From Marsupella aquatica (taxonomy: Eukaryota > Marchantiophyta): a stretch of DNA of 64,000 bases. Shown here in pieces: positions 13,301-25,591 of this stretch. Location of the stretch: NCBI GenBank assembly GCA_973895155.1, contig OZ316896.1, positions 1,426,001 through 1,490,000 on the forward strand, read 5' to 3'. Within the stretch, counting starts at the first letter, position 1; the number at the start of each line of letters is the position of its first letter. Both the position numbers and the translations under genes were made by a program. The notes under the pieces are model-generated. The model made no database searches and had not been told where the DNA came from. It saw only the letters and a list, made by a program, of their open reading frames with translations.

Positions 13301-13463
13301 TACAAAGCTACAGCATATTAGGTTCTGTGAATGTAGAGGAGCCGTCGCAGTAACATTTGGCAGAGATCTACTGTAGCTGACCATTTTATATCAAGTTTGC
13401 TACCTAACGTTCCTGTTCTATTTGTTGGCAGGTTACGGCAGCTGCGTGTTTTTTGCAAGGTAA
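10343..13463 (+). CDS. Secreted glucan endo-1,3-beta-glucosidase, GH17 with CBM43 (X8) domain
   Basis: Proposed exons are 10343-10421, 11880-13127 and 13432-13463, with GT/AG borders and phase 1 at both joins; 452 residues. Exon 1 gives a signal peptide (hydrophobic ILGALVALSLICSA). Exon 2 opens at ANGPIGICYGTDGDNLPTP, the family start, and carries the GH17 barrel with acid E125 in SVGSEV and nucleophile E270 in GETGWPS. CBM43 begins at about residue 364 (TWCIAK) and has five cysteines in exon 2. Exon 3 adds SYGSCVFFAR and the sixth cysteine, C447, then stops at TAA 13461-13463. The enzyme hydrolyses internal beta-1,3-glucan bonds, such as callose, outside the cell or at plasmodesmata. No GPI tail is seen, unless exon 3 splices onward at the AG|GTAAAT at its end. 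Exon 2 alone is open from 11786 to 13195, but that reading lacks the last cysteine and starts in a pyrimidine-rich acceptor region. Confidence 0.88.
10469..10682. repeat. About 107-bp tandem duplication in the first intron of the GH17 gene
   Basis: GAGTGAATGT starts copies at 10469 and 10576. Each runs through a CCAAT..GC.CAAGCT block and a CATGAGC/CATGGGC..AGACTT block. Copies are clearly diverged. Confidence 0.7.
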
Positions 13464-16400
13464 ATTTTTGTTCCTTGGACCTCGTCAAGCTTTGAATCAT
13501 GAGCAGTTGGATGGTCTTTGTATCGTTTAGGCGTCCAGGTCTTGCAAGAAGTCTAAGTGTGAGTTTGGGTGTCCAGGGTAAAAGTCAAGCCTCTTTCTTG
13601 TCTCAGAAATTGTTTTGCTGACATGTACTGTTGCAATGTATCAATCCGGTGGATGTCGATTTGTAAGGTCCTTTGTGCTCAAAGCATATGGTCAGTGATT
13701 GACTGACAGTGCGATTGTCTGATGCAGGTCTTTAAGTTCCGCGCTAATTTTGGGGCAACATCTTCACCCCTTTACCCAATTTTCCATCACCATTTTGTTG
13801 TCTCTCTTTCTTTTGGCTAAATTGAGAGATTAGTGAAAGGAACCTCTCTCCCTCATCTATACTACCGACGATTCAGGGTTTTGAAAAAAAATTGATAATA
13901 ACTTATGGCTAGGCTGGTACCACTTATACGGAGCGGAGTAGACTTGTCATTGGGTAGTTTTGTGGACGTCTGTCCTTGGATTTGCCTTCCTGGAGTGGGT
14001 AAAGTTGAGTCGCACGACTCCGGCACTCTACGGAATATGTGAAGTAATTCTTACCCGCAATTTTGGATGGTGGTCGTCATTCTTTTGATTGACCATGATG
14101 TGAAAATACTCGCGTGGAGAAATGTCCATGCAGGATTATTAGACGCGAAGTTTTCATTCGATTTTGTAGCCTTCGTCTAGTCAAATCAACCTGTGTCTTG
14201 AGAGGGCTTACCGATCTCTGAAAACACGTCTGATGGATGGATTGATGGAGGAACCCTCTTCAGAGGTCTATTTGAGTGTAGAGTTTTTGAACGCTTTCCT
14301 CAGTGCGTGTACCATTCACATTGTGGACTCGATGATCAATCCAGATTTTGGAGGATGCTCAATGAATGTCTTCAGATTAATTGTGATCGTGTGGCACAGG
14401 CATCAGCTGCCGGTTAGCAATGTTGTTGTGCAAAGAATTTATGAGAACTTTTCCATACATTGTTGTATGATGTAATATCCATGCGAACTTTGCGTATGGC
14501 TTTCTCCGTTCCCACTTAATGGAGAGACCCCTTTTCCGTGTGACTTCATTGGTTCAACATCTGAACTCGGTGATTGCCAAATTCATTCTTCGCCAATCTA
14601 CTACTGGGGTACCTCGTATGCCAAACCTTGCTAGTAAGCCAGAACTGCCAACTCCCAGGCGTAACACAATTATCCAACCTCGAGGGATGCTGCACATTTC
14701 GTGGGCTGTGCCGGCAGTGTTCCATTTGTTGCAAGTATAACTCTCTACAACACTTGTCTTTACCAATCGCGTAAATCCATATCGTCTCAGAAAAGTAATG
14801 GTGCCTCCTTCGAAACTTGATAATTCATTACTCCAGTGCTAACATGAATGATCATTCTTTAATTCAAATGTCATGGTTATTTCATATATTATGATGGCGT
14901 GGACTAGCTTTCTCACTTCTTTCAAGAGCCATGTGATGTGCCGAAGGTTCAACTTTGTGATATGTGTTAAACCGTTCGCGAAAAAGCCTGGGCGAATGAC
15001 GTTGACTGATGCTTCCTCGCCGTTAAGCACGTGAACGACCAGGTCGTCATTTTCGAAATTGCACACATGAACAGTTTTGTATTTGGGGAACAGAAAGTTC
15101 GAGCGAACAGCACCTGTGTTACCTCTATGTCAAAAACATAGGGAACTACCACGCAAGATTCTCAGAAGAAGCTGGTCACGCATATAACCTTAAGCTGTGT
15201 TTACCCCTTCGTCCAGTACACGGACGTATACACAAACAGCCTAAAGAACCATTCATGGTTAATCTTTGCAGTCGGGAAATCTCCATCTGCTAGAGTTTTC
15301 ACAGTTTTTGATCCTCTGGAAACCCAAGCAAATGGAGCAGACTGTTTAGGGTTTGTAATCAAACTGGCCCCGTAGTAGCAGTTGTTTTCAAACGAAATCA
15401 CGAAGACCAGAGCAATCTTAACATGCCAGGCAGATCCTCATCAAAATTGGCAACTTCACAATCAGATGCTTTCGCACACTAGATACACCCGAATATTACA
15501 TTATTGCTTTTTAGAAGCATTCTCCACGTAAAACTCGTCTCAAACACCAACCCATCTCTCACCTAAACGAGGGTGAATGACTGGTCTCTGTACAGTTGGA
15601 CCTATCAATGAAGTGCGTCTCCCTCTGGAAGTACATTCGATTTTTGCCTTCAGATCCTTCTAAAAGTATGAACTGGTTTCAGATGGATGTGACGGTTACC
15701 TACCAGACAGCAAGTGAGTGTTGTTGTACAATTTGCTGCGGAAATGATCCAGTCGAGCCTGTGTTGTTTTCATAATCTCTTTGTCTCTATTCCTGTTACA
15801 ACCTGGAGTTGATCGTCGCTGCGCATTGTTGCAAAGGGAAAACGAAACCCATAGCTGGCTCAGAGAAAATGCTTACAAGATCCTTGGCCGTCGTCCTTTC
15901 ATTCTGTTGATTGTCCTCTTGCTCATCAGCATTCACCTGTATCCAAATTGCAGAAATGTCACTTTGTCTTGCTTTAATTAGGAGAATCTGAATGTCAAAA
16001 CTTCATTTGGTGACCACTGCGTTTACCTTTCCACGGTCATTCGCAAGTAGCATGAGGTTGTCGGTTTCGAAAATCTCAAAGATTTCCGATAAGAAAATGT
16101 CCACAAGACCCGTTAGGTTTTAGGTTTCCGAATACGAATTCAGCATTTCGGACAGCAAAATTGGCGAAACCACTGGCTAACAGTGTTGTAAATTTTCCAA
16201 TAAACTTTTAGGGCAAGGAACTACAAATTGAGAACTGCTTTCTCAATGATTTCATTTATCCCGTGATCTGTTCATAACCCCGCAGAGGCACTGATAGTTT
16301 GAGAGCCAGGGCATCAAGCGGGACATAACTACCTGAGTTCAACTTTGTTTTCTTGTACAAATAACCATAAACATTTGCTGTAGCATTTTGTCCGTTAAAG

Positions 16401-16672
16401 GTAGAATGCATGAAACACGGGCTCCGTGGGCGAACACCTTCCCATTCAGTTCAGACCCCAAATCCCTAGTGCATTAGACGTTCTATCCTTTAGTGGTGGG
16501 CACCCTGACTTAGACTCACTGTGTTTCGAGGATTTTCCAAGACTTGGGGGATATGCATTCCACATTCTGATGCTTCTAAAAGCAAAACGACTCTCTTAGA
16601 TAAATATCTCAATTGACATTTGCTAAGATGATGCTATAAAGCTGTGGAATTGAGGCATGTCTTTCGCACTAC
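13464..16672. other. Intergenic, no gene recognised
   Basis: Begins with the presumed 3' untranslated region of the glucanase. Open frames of 60-80 codons occur at 14233-14740 and 15781-15981, but show no domain, no supporting splice pattern and strongly overlapping frames on the other strand. Confidence 0.45.
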
Positions 16673-17092
16673 CTTAGTGACCTCGCCTGCTGCAGGTGTG
16701 GCCTGAGAAGAGGAATTCCGGTGAAGAATCTCCAGGAGCCGCTGCTTGGTGCGTTGCAGGGCCTCCATGGCATCTTTCATGACCACTTCCGCAGCGACGC
16801 GAGCGCTATCCAGAGCCTCCTCTGCAGGAATGAACAGCTTCTTCCTAACCCCCGAGACAGTGTCCGCTACTGCTGCCGGCGCAGCTCCTCTCTTCTCCGA
16901 TTTCTCGTCCTCTTCCTCTTTTTCGGTCTCCACTGGAGCGTTGGCCTGAGGCTCTAAACTGGACGCCACTAGGTTGCACGCAATTCCCCCTCTGCGACTG
17001 TGATTCCCAGCCAACGAGACGGGTATCGGTCGTGCCTTACGGTCCTCGTCCCTCTCTGTCTGCCAACTAGGGTTCACGCTCTCTTCCCTCAT
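16673..17092 (-). CDS. Hypothetical protein, possible first exon
   Basis: An open frame of 140 codons starts at ATG 17092 (MREESVNPSW) and reaches a plausible donor at 16673, EVTK|GTAGTG; unspliced, it continues to a stop at 16634. A further in-frame ATG at 17179 would add 29 residues. The composition looks protein-like: a charged acidic middle (EKEEEDEKSEKR), an Ala-rich stretch, then an amphipathic region of about 45 residues (KKLFIPAEEALDSARVAAEV and on) that could form a coiled coil. I recognise no family and could not find a second exon. The GC content is higher than the flanks, which supports a real exon, but the call is weak. Confidence 0.35.
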
Positions 17093-18448
17093 GATGGCTA
17101 CCGTATTGAATTGCGCAGTTCGAAGTCCTGCCAGTGAATCCAACCAATTCCGACACTCAATTCCTTTTCGAAAACACAATTCCCTTTCCAGCTAATCGGT
17201 CCTGCCTCTAGTTGTAACGATTGTTGCTAAAAACTATCAAATCCAATTGCATTCCAGAGACCTTCGATAATTACAATCGGACTCTTCCAGTATCTAGTCT
17301 CCGATAGACAACCAGTTCTCTTCTCTTTGGTTCTACTCCTGACTATATCCCTCGTTCCTGAGCAAGATTCACCCTATCCTTCGTTCGTGAGCAAAATTCT
17401 CCGACATCGGAACGATCCATCTCTCTTTGCTGTCGTTTTGGTTCGCTCCACGGGACCTTCGGCATGCATTGGTGATCGCCACATGCATGAGTCTTTCCTT
17501 GTAAATGTCGTGAGTCCTCAGCTCTCCAGAGTGCTCGATCGGGAAGGGTGAGACATCGCCACATATATCTGTGTGGCCAAGTGGCTCTCTTCCTCGCTCC
17601 CTCCACATGGCAGTGGATGATCCAGTTAAGGTTCTAATGTATACGTGGCACTGTAGATAAGAAGCGTCAGCAGGCTGTTCAGGTTGTTGTGACGTCATCC
17701 CTTCCATCCCGAGTCAGTTTGCAGTAATCGGAGGTTAGAGCACTCCAGACCAGGGATCAGCCTGGAGTCTCAACCCCGGTCTCAACTCTCTGGGGTTTGG
17801 CTCCTGTTGGGTCACACATGTTTTCTCAGAAGTAAAAAGACACCCTGTTAGAGCGTATCAAATATTGAAAAAAAACTCACCTCATGGAAGTCATGCACTC
17901 GGGCGCACCAAATTAAACTGGGTATAGCCAGGCAGTGATAGTTTTGGGCTCTCAGATTGGAGAGGGGTGGCGGCAGTGTGTGAAAATCGCAAGAGGAGTC
18001 GTTCCCCCTGCCCCGGGTCACAACACTCCTGGACAAGCTCACGCACTAAGATTTGTTGTATTTGAGACGCCCTATTGGCAAGTTGAGTGGCAGGCATCTC
18101 ATCTTTGGCTGAGAGCTCCCGGAGTGAAGGCCCACCCTGGCAATGAATGGGTGCAGTTGCATGCTAAGAAATTCCTGGTAGTCTTGATGTCTCTCAATTA
18201 GACAATCTTTGCAGTCCACAATATTTGGTGATCACGCGAGGGTAAACCACACCTGAACCGGCTAGTCCTAGTGCACGGGAGGCTGCTTCTGGTGGGCTGG
18301 GAGTTTGAAAGTAATAGGCCCACCCAAGGGTGCACAAACACAAGACCGGCAGGCCTTAATTTGGTACTACAGGAACTTTCTATTAGGTGTGAGGTTTGCA
18401 AGTTAGAGCATCTCAATCATGGGCACATGAAGAGAGTCTAAATTGTTT

Positions 18449-18676
18449 GATGGGTATTTCAGACATGCGTGTTGAGAAGGCAACTAACCCCTTGCAAGAA
18501 ATCAAAGTGGAGGTGCTGCTTGGGGTCTTAGATATAATTTGTCTTCTCTAAGCATATTTAATCAATGTAATGAGGAGATTGGTTGTGATGGGTATTCCAG
18601 TCATGTAATTTGAAGGAGGAGGTGACAAATTAAAAGAAACTGAAGTGGATATGTTGCTTGGGTCTTTAGATGTTAA
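18449..18676. repeat. About 138-bp diverged duplication
   Basis: GATGGGTATT starts copies at 18449 and 18587. Both continue to a TGCTTGG..TCTTAGAT block near 18530 and 18665. Differences are many, so the event is old. Confidence 0.6.
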
Positions 18677-18689
18677 GCATTTGGAAGTA

Positions 18690-18708
18690 GGGGGGGGGGG
18701 GGGGGGGG
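18690..18708 (+). repeat. Poly-G run of 19
   Basis: Nineteen G in a row, followed by CATAGGG. It is the second of three long G runs in the left third of the window. Confidence 0.9.
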
Positions 18709-18835
18709 CATAGGGAAGGGGCTTTTGAATTATAAATGAATATGAATATGTTGAAGGGAGAGGATAATCTTGTGGAGGTTCGATAGGGGCCCTTGCTTTA
18801 ATTTGTGCACTACATGCATGAACTCCTTCCTTGCA

Positions 18836-18844
18836 TGTGTGTGT

Positions 18845-18875
<31 letters not shown>

Positions 18876-18882
18876 TGGGGGG
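18836..18882 (+). repeat. (TG)n microsatellite followed by G run
   Basis: A TG dinucleotide run from 18836 to 18858 is followed by 17 G, one T and 6 G. This is the third poly-G site and the only one next to a dinucleotide repeat. Confidence 0.9.
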
Positions 18883-19467
18883 TTGTTGACTTCACTCTTA
18901 TCAGCTGAAAACAACTTTCTCTAAAGCCAAGGATGTAATCACAGATGACACTTTAATTTGACTGGAACCCTTAGTGGCTTCAACTACATAAATCCTTAGA
19001 AAGCCAACTGAATTCAAAATGGATTAAAATACATTCTTCTTATTTTGCATGTTACGGTCCCCTAACATGGGCTGAGTACCCCAGGCTACTTGACTGTGGA
19101 GCTTGGTGACCTCAGGGTGACCTCATCTGAATGGTGTCAGTGAAGATTTGATATTTCAGATCATCCAAATGTGGGATGCTTACTTCTGCTGTAGGTTAAT
19201 TCATGGACATGAATCCCTAGAAGTTCATTTATTGTATTTGGACTCTTTGTTGCCTTTATTGCCCCATGTCTCATTTGCTTTGTCTGAACCCACTTTGTGT
19301 CCACACAATGGTGAACCCCCACTTTGTGTGAACCCTACCTTGTGTAAAAAGGAATGCGTCTCCTGGGTTTTCAAACACTGACAACACCTCCCCACTTAGA
19401 TGGCCTACAATAGAACCCACAGCCTGCTAGACAAAATATCAGTCTCATTCATAGTATTTATATCCAT

Positions 19468-19672
19468 CAGCTTTTGATTACTTTGCCACTAAAGATGTTC
19501 TAATTCATAATATTGCCACTGTTTTTTCTGTAATTATAAAAATGCCACTGTTTTGCATACAGATAACAAGTTTACCAAGGTAACTAGGGGAACTATAGTT
19601 TTGTAAATACGAAAAAACAGTGGTAATATTGTAAATTTAAAAACCTTTAGTGGCAATGTAGTTAAAAGCTAT
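19468..19672. mobile_element. Foldback MITE with 9-bp target duplication, Mutator-like
   Basis: The left arm from 19469 (AGCTTTTGATTACTTTGCCA) and the right arm ending at 19670 are reverse complements over roughly 60 bp with few mismatches. Both contain TTGCCACTAAAG and an AATATT..CCACTGTTTTTTC block. The element has no coding capacity. It is flanked by identical 9-bp direct repeats TATATCCAT at 19459-19467 and 19673-19681. Non-autonomous elements with long inverted repeats and 9-bp duplications are typical of the Mutator superfamily. Chance matching of the 9-mer is possible because the flank is AT-rich. Confidence 0.75.
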
Positions 19673-19681
19673 TATATCCAT

Positions 19682-22600
19682 ATATCATGTGCTTAGAAAC
19701 TGTCCTACAGCAGACTTAAATAGCTTGACAATGCCATATGCACTTCCAAGGATCCTTTGCCCCATTTGTATGTTGCAACAATGTCCTGGTAAAACTTACT
19801 TTCTTTCCATAACACGACACTGTAATATCAACACATTGAGGGTGTCTTAGCCGTAAACCCTAAATTGTGCTGAGTTCTGTATGCCCCCCGCCTGAGAAGT
19901 ACTGGAGGTTGTAGAATTTTTTTGATTTGTAGTAGCCCATGTCATTGTGCTCCTGTTGAACCCAACAAATGCGAATCATGATCCTAGTTCACTCTCGAAG
20001 CAGGGCTTGACCTTGGCATTCAAGGCTCTTGAAAGGTGACGATGGAACCAGGGAGGGAAGAAGTGTAGCCCCAAGAAACTTGGGACATATGAGCCCTTGA
20101 GTTTTGCCTCCACTGAAGGCCAATGAAATACGTAGACCTCATTATTCTCCGTCCTAAGGCTTCTCACCCAAAGGTCTTGGAATCAGCCTAATGTTTTAGG
20201 TTTTTTGTTTTTAGACAGTGTGGCTAATGTGAGCTGCTTTAAAGGAGTAGGTGCTAAGAATATTCTTTATCAGTTTTTCCTGGACTATATCTTGACCATC
20301 AGATATCCCCAGATTTACAGACTAGCGTTAGATTTTGGCAAATGAGATCCATGATTTGGTGAGAAAATGGCAAATGACATACAAAGAATTCAGCAAATGT
20401 TAGTCAAAAGTGGCTAACACTTTTTGGGGAGGTGGAATTTGGCACCTAAACAATGAGCTGGTTGGAATACATGTGGCACATCCTCAGGTTAGCTTAATGA
20501 ACTAAACAATACACAAACGAATTATAACATGGGGGCGGGACACGTGGTTAGGTCGATCTGGAGCCTGGAGGAGGGGCAATATGGTCACTGTGCACTACGG
20601 TAGCACGAGCAGTGAGCGGTGCAGAACAATTTGTAATTTTTACTGTTTACACTACGGTCCGTAGGCTCCAGGCGGTAGGCGCCACGCTGTTGCGAGCCAA
20701 CCAAAGTCTAGTTATTAGGCGGTGCGGGATGACTCGACTCGGGGCTACATGATGACAATGACGCAGAGGCTGATCTGTGAGGGACGACACTCTTCCTTTC
20801 TAGAAGCGCGGGGAGGCGATTGCTGACGGAGGCGATGGCGCTGTTGCTTTGTTGCTGGTGCTGCTCCTGCGTGTGATGATGCAAAAGTTTCGAGTTCAGA
20901 TGCGAATCCACGGGAGCAAGCAAGGTTGTCCCGAGTGAGTTGCGTCGACGGGAAAGAATCCAGATACCCTCATTGGCGAATTGGTTTGTTCGGAAGCGAA
21001 GAAGATCTGTCGACGGTATCCTCTGGTTGGTAACTTATCAAGCAAAAGCGTCCTGCCTGACCTGTAAGTTGTTTTTCGTTGGACAGCATGCTGCTGACGT
21101 AGTGTTTTCGACCCCCAATGATGTTTGCGAAAGACGCGGTCAAGCGGCGACCATCCTATTTTTGCCTCAAAAGTAATATGTTTGCAGCGAGAGAAATAGC
21201 AGACGAAACTGCTGAGGTCTTAGCTGAGCTGTGAAGATTTAAGTAGTCCCGAAAAGTCGATCTGCTGAGAGTGGTATGCGACTATTTTTCTGGAAAGTAT
21301 GCTGATTGGCCCGATGGACGCATGGAATCTTTTGGCTGCGTGGAAAGTGAACGATGTGTGCTAAATGGTGCGGCCCTGATCCGGGCCTGGAGCTAGCTTG
21401 TCAGATAATTATATTTGTTAAGCCGAACAAATGAATTGGTCTAAAGTGAGTTTTAAATTACAATTTACAGTGAGTCGATCCCAGACTGTACGCAGCGACC
21501 GAATGACATGGTTAATCGGTTGAACTCTCCAGGATTTCCCTTGGCAAGCTGGCTCCACGACTTCAGCCATTCTATGCTACCCGTCGTTCTACACACGTTC
21601 TATCGCCGAAGGTGGGGAATACTATGGCCTGATCTCGGGCCTGATGGTGCGAACGTCGTGGACCGGGAGTAGGACGACTTTGTGCATGGATCACATACCT
21701 ATTAAAACGCACGGTTGAGCGAAGCATACAATTTTTCTATAAATCAAGCAAATGATTTCAGGAAGTGTATACATGTGCTCTCTACGGCTAATTTAGATCA
21801 CCGTCAGTTTTTATCAAGCACAGTGTACCTCACTCGTTGATCGCAGAAGTAGTGGCAGAACTACCTGAACTACCTGGACGCTAACAATATAAATTATCTA
21901 AGTGCTCTAGTCGATATTGTAACGTTTCAATACTACTGTACTAGATGTAGCAAATATAAATATGTTTCATAGCCCGGTTGAGTACTTTCGAAAAGTTCGT
22001 TTGGAGCGTGTGTTTTCAGGTGTCACAAATTGGTGCATTAACGTACAGATTATCTGCGAGTCAGTTAATCTTGCACTGACCATGACGGGGATCGAAATCA
22101 TTCAAGTTCCCGACCGCTCCGAGGCAGGTAAGTCGTATAGCTATTTAAATGAACATGCTCGCACCTCGTGATATGAGGAGGCCTATGGAACCTAGTACAA
22201 ATACTGAACCCATCGCCTCATCGTAAACATAGCCCTTGAGGTGGCAGGTTTACCTGCAACTCAAGTAGCTAATTCATGTGGTAATATGAGGATGGTGCAC
22301 ACAATTCAATGAAATTTTCCTTTACTTGCAGTCGATGCCGCTTGTGCTGCAATTATCCCAGATGTTCTCCATTACGTCGCCTATATACTTGCTACTGTAA
22401 ACCATCAAAGAAATTACCTACAGCCTGGTGTCCTAAGTTTTAAGATCTCAGATCTCACCAGCTCTCTGTGTACTGACGTCACACCGCAGAAACCAATTCT
22501 ACGGTGTCGACGGGATGGATACATTGTTGTTATCTTCGGGAACTTAATCGAGAGAGTCCTCTATAACAGTCATGTGCCGTGGTCATATAACGTAAATTAA

Positions 22601-24655
22601 AACGCCACCGGAACAGTTGAAGAAGGTACATACACTTGCCGTGTCTGATCTGCTTCTACAGTCGTCCAGGGAATTGAACTACTGCATTCTCTTGCTAGTC
22701 ACGCAGAACGCCGGAGACGGCACTTAACGGTTCTTTTGCCGTCCGTCTCAACATATGACAGAAACAAAGATCAGATAGCCTTGGGATTCTGATCGGCCTT
22801 CATTCATAGATCGAGCCATGTCATAAGCAGTTCTCGTTCTTTGCCAGATAGCATCAAGTTCCCCCTAGCTAACCTTCCGCCTTAGTTGGTTTAGAAGGGC
22901 CTTCAAGGCGATTTATAAACCTCGGAAATAAAGTCGACTGGCGCTGGACTTAGCCGTTACTTTGATGATCAATCACTATATCACACTTGGATAGGAAACC
23001 ACACCGATGGCCGTACCTTGTTAAGAACTCAGCCGCTAAATTGTATATGTGTCTGTTGATATATAATACAAATATGTAGCTTCATTTTCTGATCCCTCGA
23101 ACAGTGGCGGCCCGAGTTTGAAGATGGAGGAGAATTACATGAAACTGAACCTCAAGTAAATGTCAAGACTCTATAAAACTTCTCATGACAGCAAGTTATA
23201 TCATGGGTCTTCTACGCGCAAAAGTTACTAACAGGTGGTACGTCACCAATGATATTGCTCACTGGCTCGTGCTGTACAGACACTTTAAGTTCGCCAAATC
23301 AGACACTTAAGTTCTCCAAATCAGACCTTACCAAGCATAGTCTCCGAAGATAGAGGGTCACGTCAAAGAGATCAATAATAAAATATATTTATAGCGACTT
23401 GGAGTCGATGACGTTTTTCTCGCTAGGCTCGATATCATCCTTAGACAAGAAACTCGATCTAGAACTGTCCAAATATTGAGCACAACTTGAGCAATTGAAG
23501 AGCGTTTATTCATTTATTACTAGAACCGTCCACATTGCAGACGGTGGCTCGATCTATTATCTAACGTAACTCCGTCTGTCAGTGTCAACTTGCTTAATAA
23601 GTTCTGAGCCAGGTCTCTGGCATCTATGTCTGACGCGGCCTTCTATTGTCTTCAGGAAATTAACACATTGAACGGCGCATGCAGGCAGGTTCGAAAGTGT
23701 CCCCAGTGGTTTACGGCCGGCGAATACTAGCTTAATTTGGTCATTTCAAGGGATGTGCTCTCACGCAACGATCGAATGTCTGGACGTCCAGTAGCTGACA
23801 GAACTCGTCTTTCACAAACCCGTTCACAAATCGGTACAATGAATTCTGATCCTCGAACGTTACAATTTGCACTTTTAAATCAAGTGCATCGCATGAATCT
23901 CTGAACTGTGTGGGAGGGACTCGAAAAAGTAGGTTCAACGCTCATCAGGAATCGCACCAGTGAACGATTTCTAAATGAAATTTCTACTCGCAAATTGGCA
24001 ATTAGATCCGGTTTTAGTAAAGTTCTCACCGTCGGTTGGATGAGCCGTGAGCATACAGTAGATCTGACAATGATATATGGAAACGAGTCTCCGTAGATTT
24101 CGAACAATATGTCGAGCATAGGTTGCCGGTAGACAACAGATCAGTTTCAGGTCTTACGGAGACGAGACCGGTCGCCGTTAAGTACGTCTAAAGTCCAGGA
24201 TGATCGTACCGATCTTGAGGTCAATCTTAACACCAGAAGCTTTGCAACATCTGCGAGTCTTTCCAGTATTGAAGGCTGTCTTCAGGATACCCGCGACCGT
24301 AGCGAGCCTAGGAAAGACAGTCGATAGGATTCAAATTCACTCTCGTACTTCTGGCTAGTATCCTTACCTACTAGCGAATGTTGGCCTGAAGCTTGGGACG
24401 ACATCTGTGCCAGCCGTTTTAACTTCCAGGTTCCTATTCCCCGATTGTCAGACCGACTCAATCTGTTGATTGTCTCCAAAACAAGGGGTTCCGTCACAGG
24501 AACACGATCATGTGGTCCACACCCTCACAGATTTTAGTACACCGGGTCGCCTCCCCAAGTGATGATGACTGGAAGATCACATGTAGGGAAGCCCAAAAAC
24601 CGTGACCTGACAAACATGTCGACGGAGACGTTAGTGTGAGTAGCTCTAGCTCAGC
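19682..24655. other. Long gene-poor stretch
   Basis: Nearly 5 kb without a recognisable gene. A GC-richer island at 20520-21180 has open frames on both strands (Gln/His/Ser-rich on the minus strand, 20708-20923) and could hold a 5' exon or promoter, but nothing supports it further. A 24-bp imperfect duplication (CTTAAGTTC..CAAATCAGA) is near 23280-23325. Confidence 0.4.
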
Positions 24656-24660
24656 TCAGC

Positions 24661-24742
24661 TCTCCTCTCCTCTCCTCTCCTCTCCTCTCCTCTCCTCTCC
24701 TCTCCTCTCCTCCTCTCCTCTCCTCTCCTCTCCTCTCCTCTC
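24661..24742 (+). repeat. (TCTCC)n microsatellite
   Basis: About sixteen copies of TCTCC or CTCTC register repeats, with one interruption near 24711. The plus strand is pure pyrimidine over about 80 bases, so a triplex-forming tract is possible. Confidence 0.9.
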
Positions 24743-25591
24743 TAACCTGACGGACAACTGATCATTTGTACCTGAAGACCTGGTTTGAACGAAAATCATG
24801 AACGTTAGGTTCAAGTGCATCTGAAGCAAGATGCAGACCTACCTAGATCGTAACTGCCAGACTTCCCAGTCTATAGGCTGTCATGCCGTTGAAACCAATT
24901 TTACGCACGAGAGCACCATGTAGCTTGACAGATGAGTCAATCTACCCTCTCTGGATTTCAAGTTGTTTGATGTTAGTATCTCAAATCAGACTCCGTGGTT
25001 GGGCTTGAATTCATGATACCTTTCAAAAACTCTAGCTTGTGACATCAATACACCAAAGCCGGTCGGCAACTATTCACTGCAGCAGAAGCAAAGGCAAGAT
25101 CCATGACAGAATTGAACTTTACAATTGAATTAGGACTGCCGATTGCCAATCCAACATGTTTGCAGAGGTACAAGGTGTTGATAGCTTTGTCTAAGTCTAT
25201 TACGGACTGAACTTCTGACATTGCTCCAAAACTTCCAGGTCTGACTCTAATCAATGATCAGTACTCGTTACGACCAGCCTGAGCCAATCTCATGTCTGGA
25301 GGACCTCTGTGAATCTGATGAAGCGCACGATGAACCTAATCTGGCGGGACGACCGCTTTGACTCGCGACTAATGACTTGTCTGAGCCTCGCTCGACCTGT
25401 CTTTAAAACTCAACGCAAACTCAGCACAAGTCATCAATTTCTCGCTGAGCGCGGATCTCAAATATGTTCTGACCAGAGAGGGTGAACGAATTATAAACTA
25501 CCCTCCCAATGATCGAGTCTGCGTAATTAGATGTGAACCCACACTTCTGCTACGCCACGTCGCCAGCTCTAATTTGAGTCCAAAGGCTCGA
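24743..25591. other. Downstream flank of the glutaredoxin gene, no gene recognised
   Basis: Short unrelated open frames only. The right end probably includes the 3' untranslated region of the minus-strand glutaredoxin gene. Confidence 0.4.

Larger units (their letters stand above)
17180..19467. other. Intergenic with simple repeats, no gene recognised
   Basis: No domain is seen in any frame. The stretch holds a diverged 138-bp duplication (18449 on) and two G-rich runs (18690 and 18836 on). The minus-strand open frame 18548-18895 is a product of these G runs. Confidence 0.45.

Noticed and set aside
18548-18895. 115-codon Pro/His/Thr-rich open frame, minus strand
   Set aside because: It is produced by two G runs and a TG repeat.
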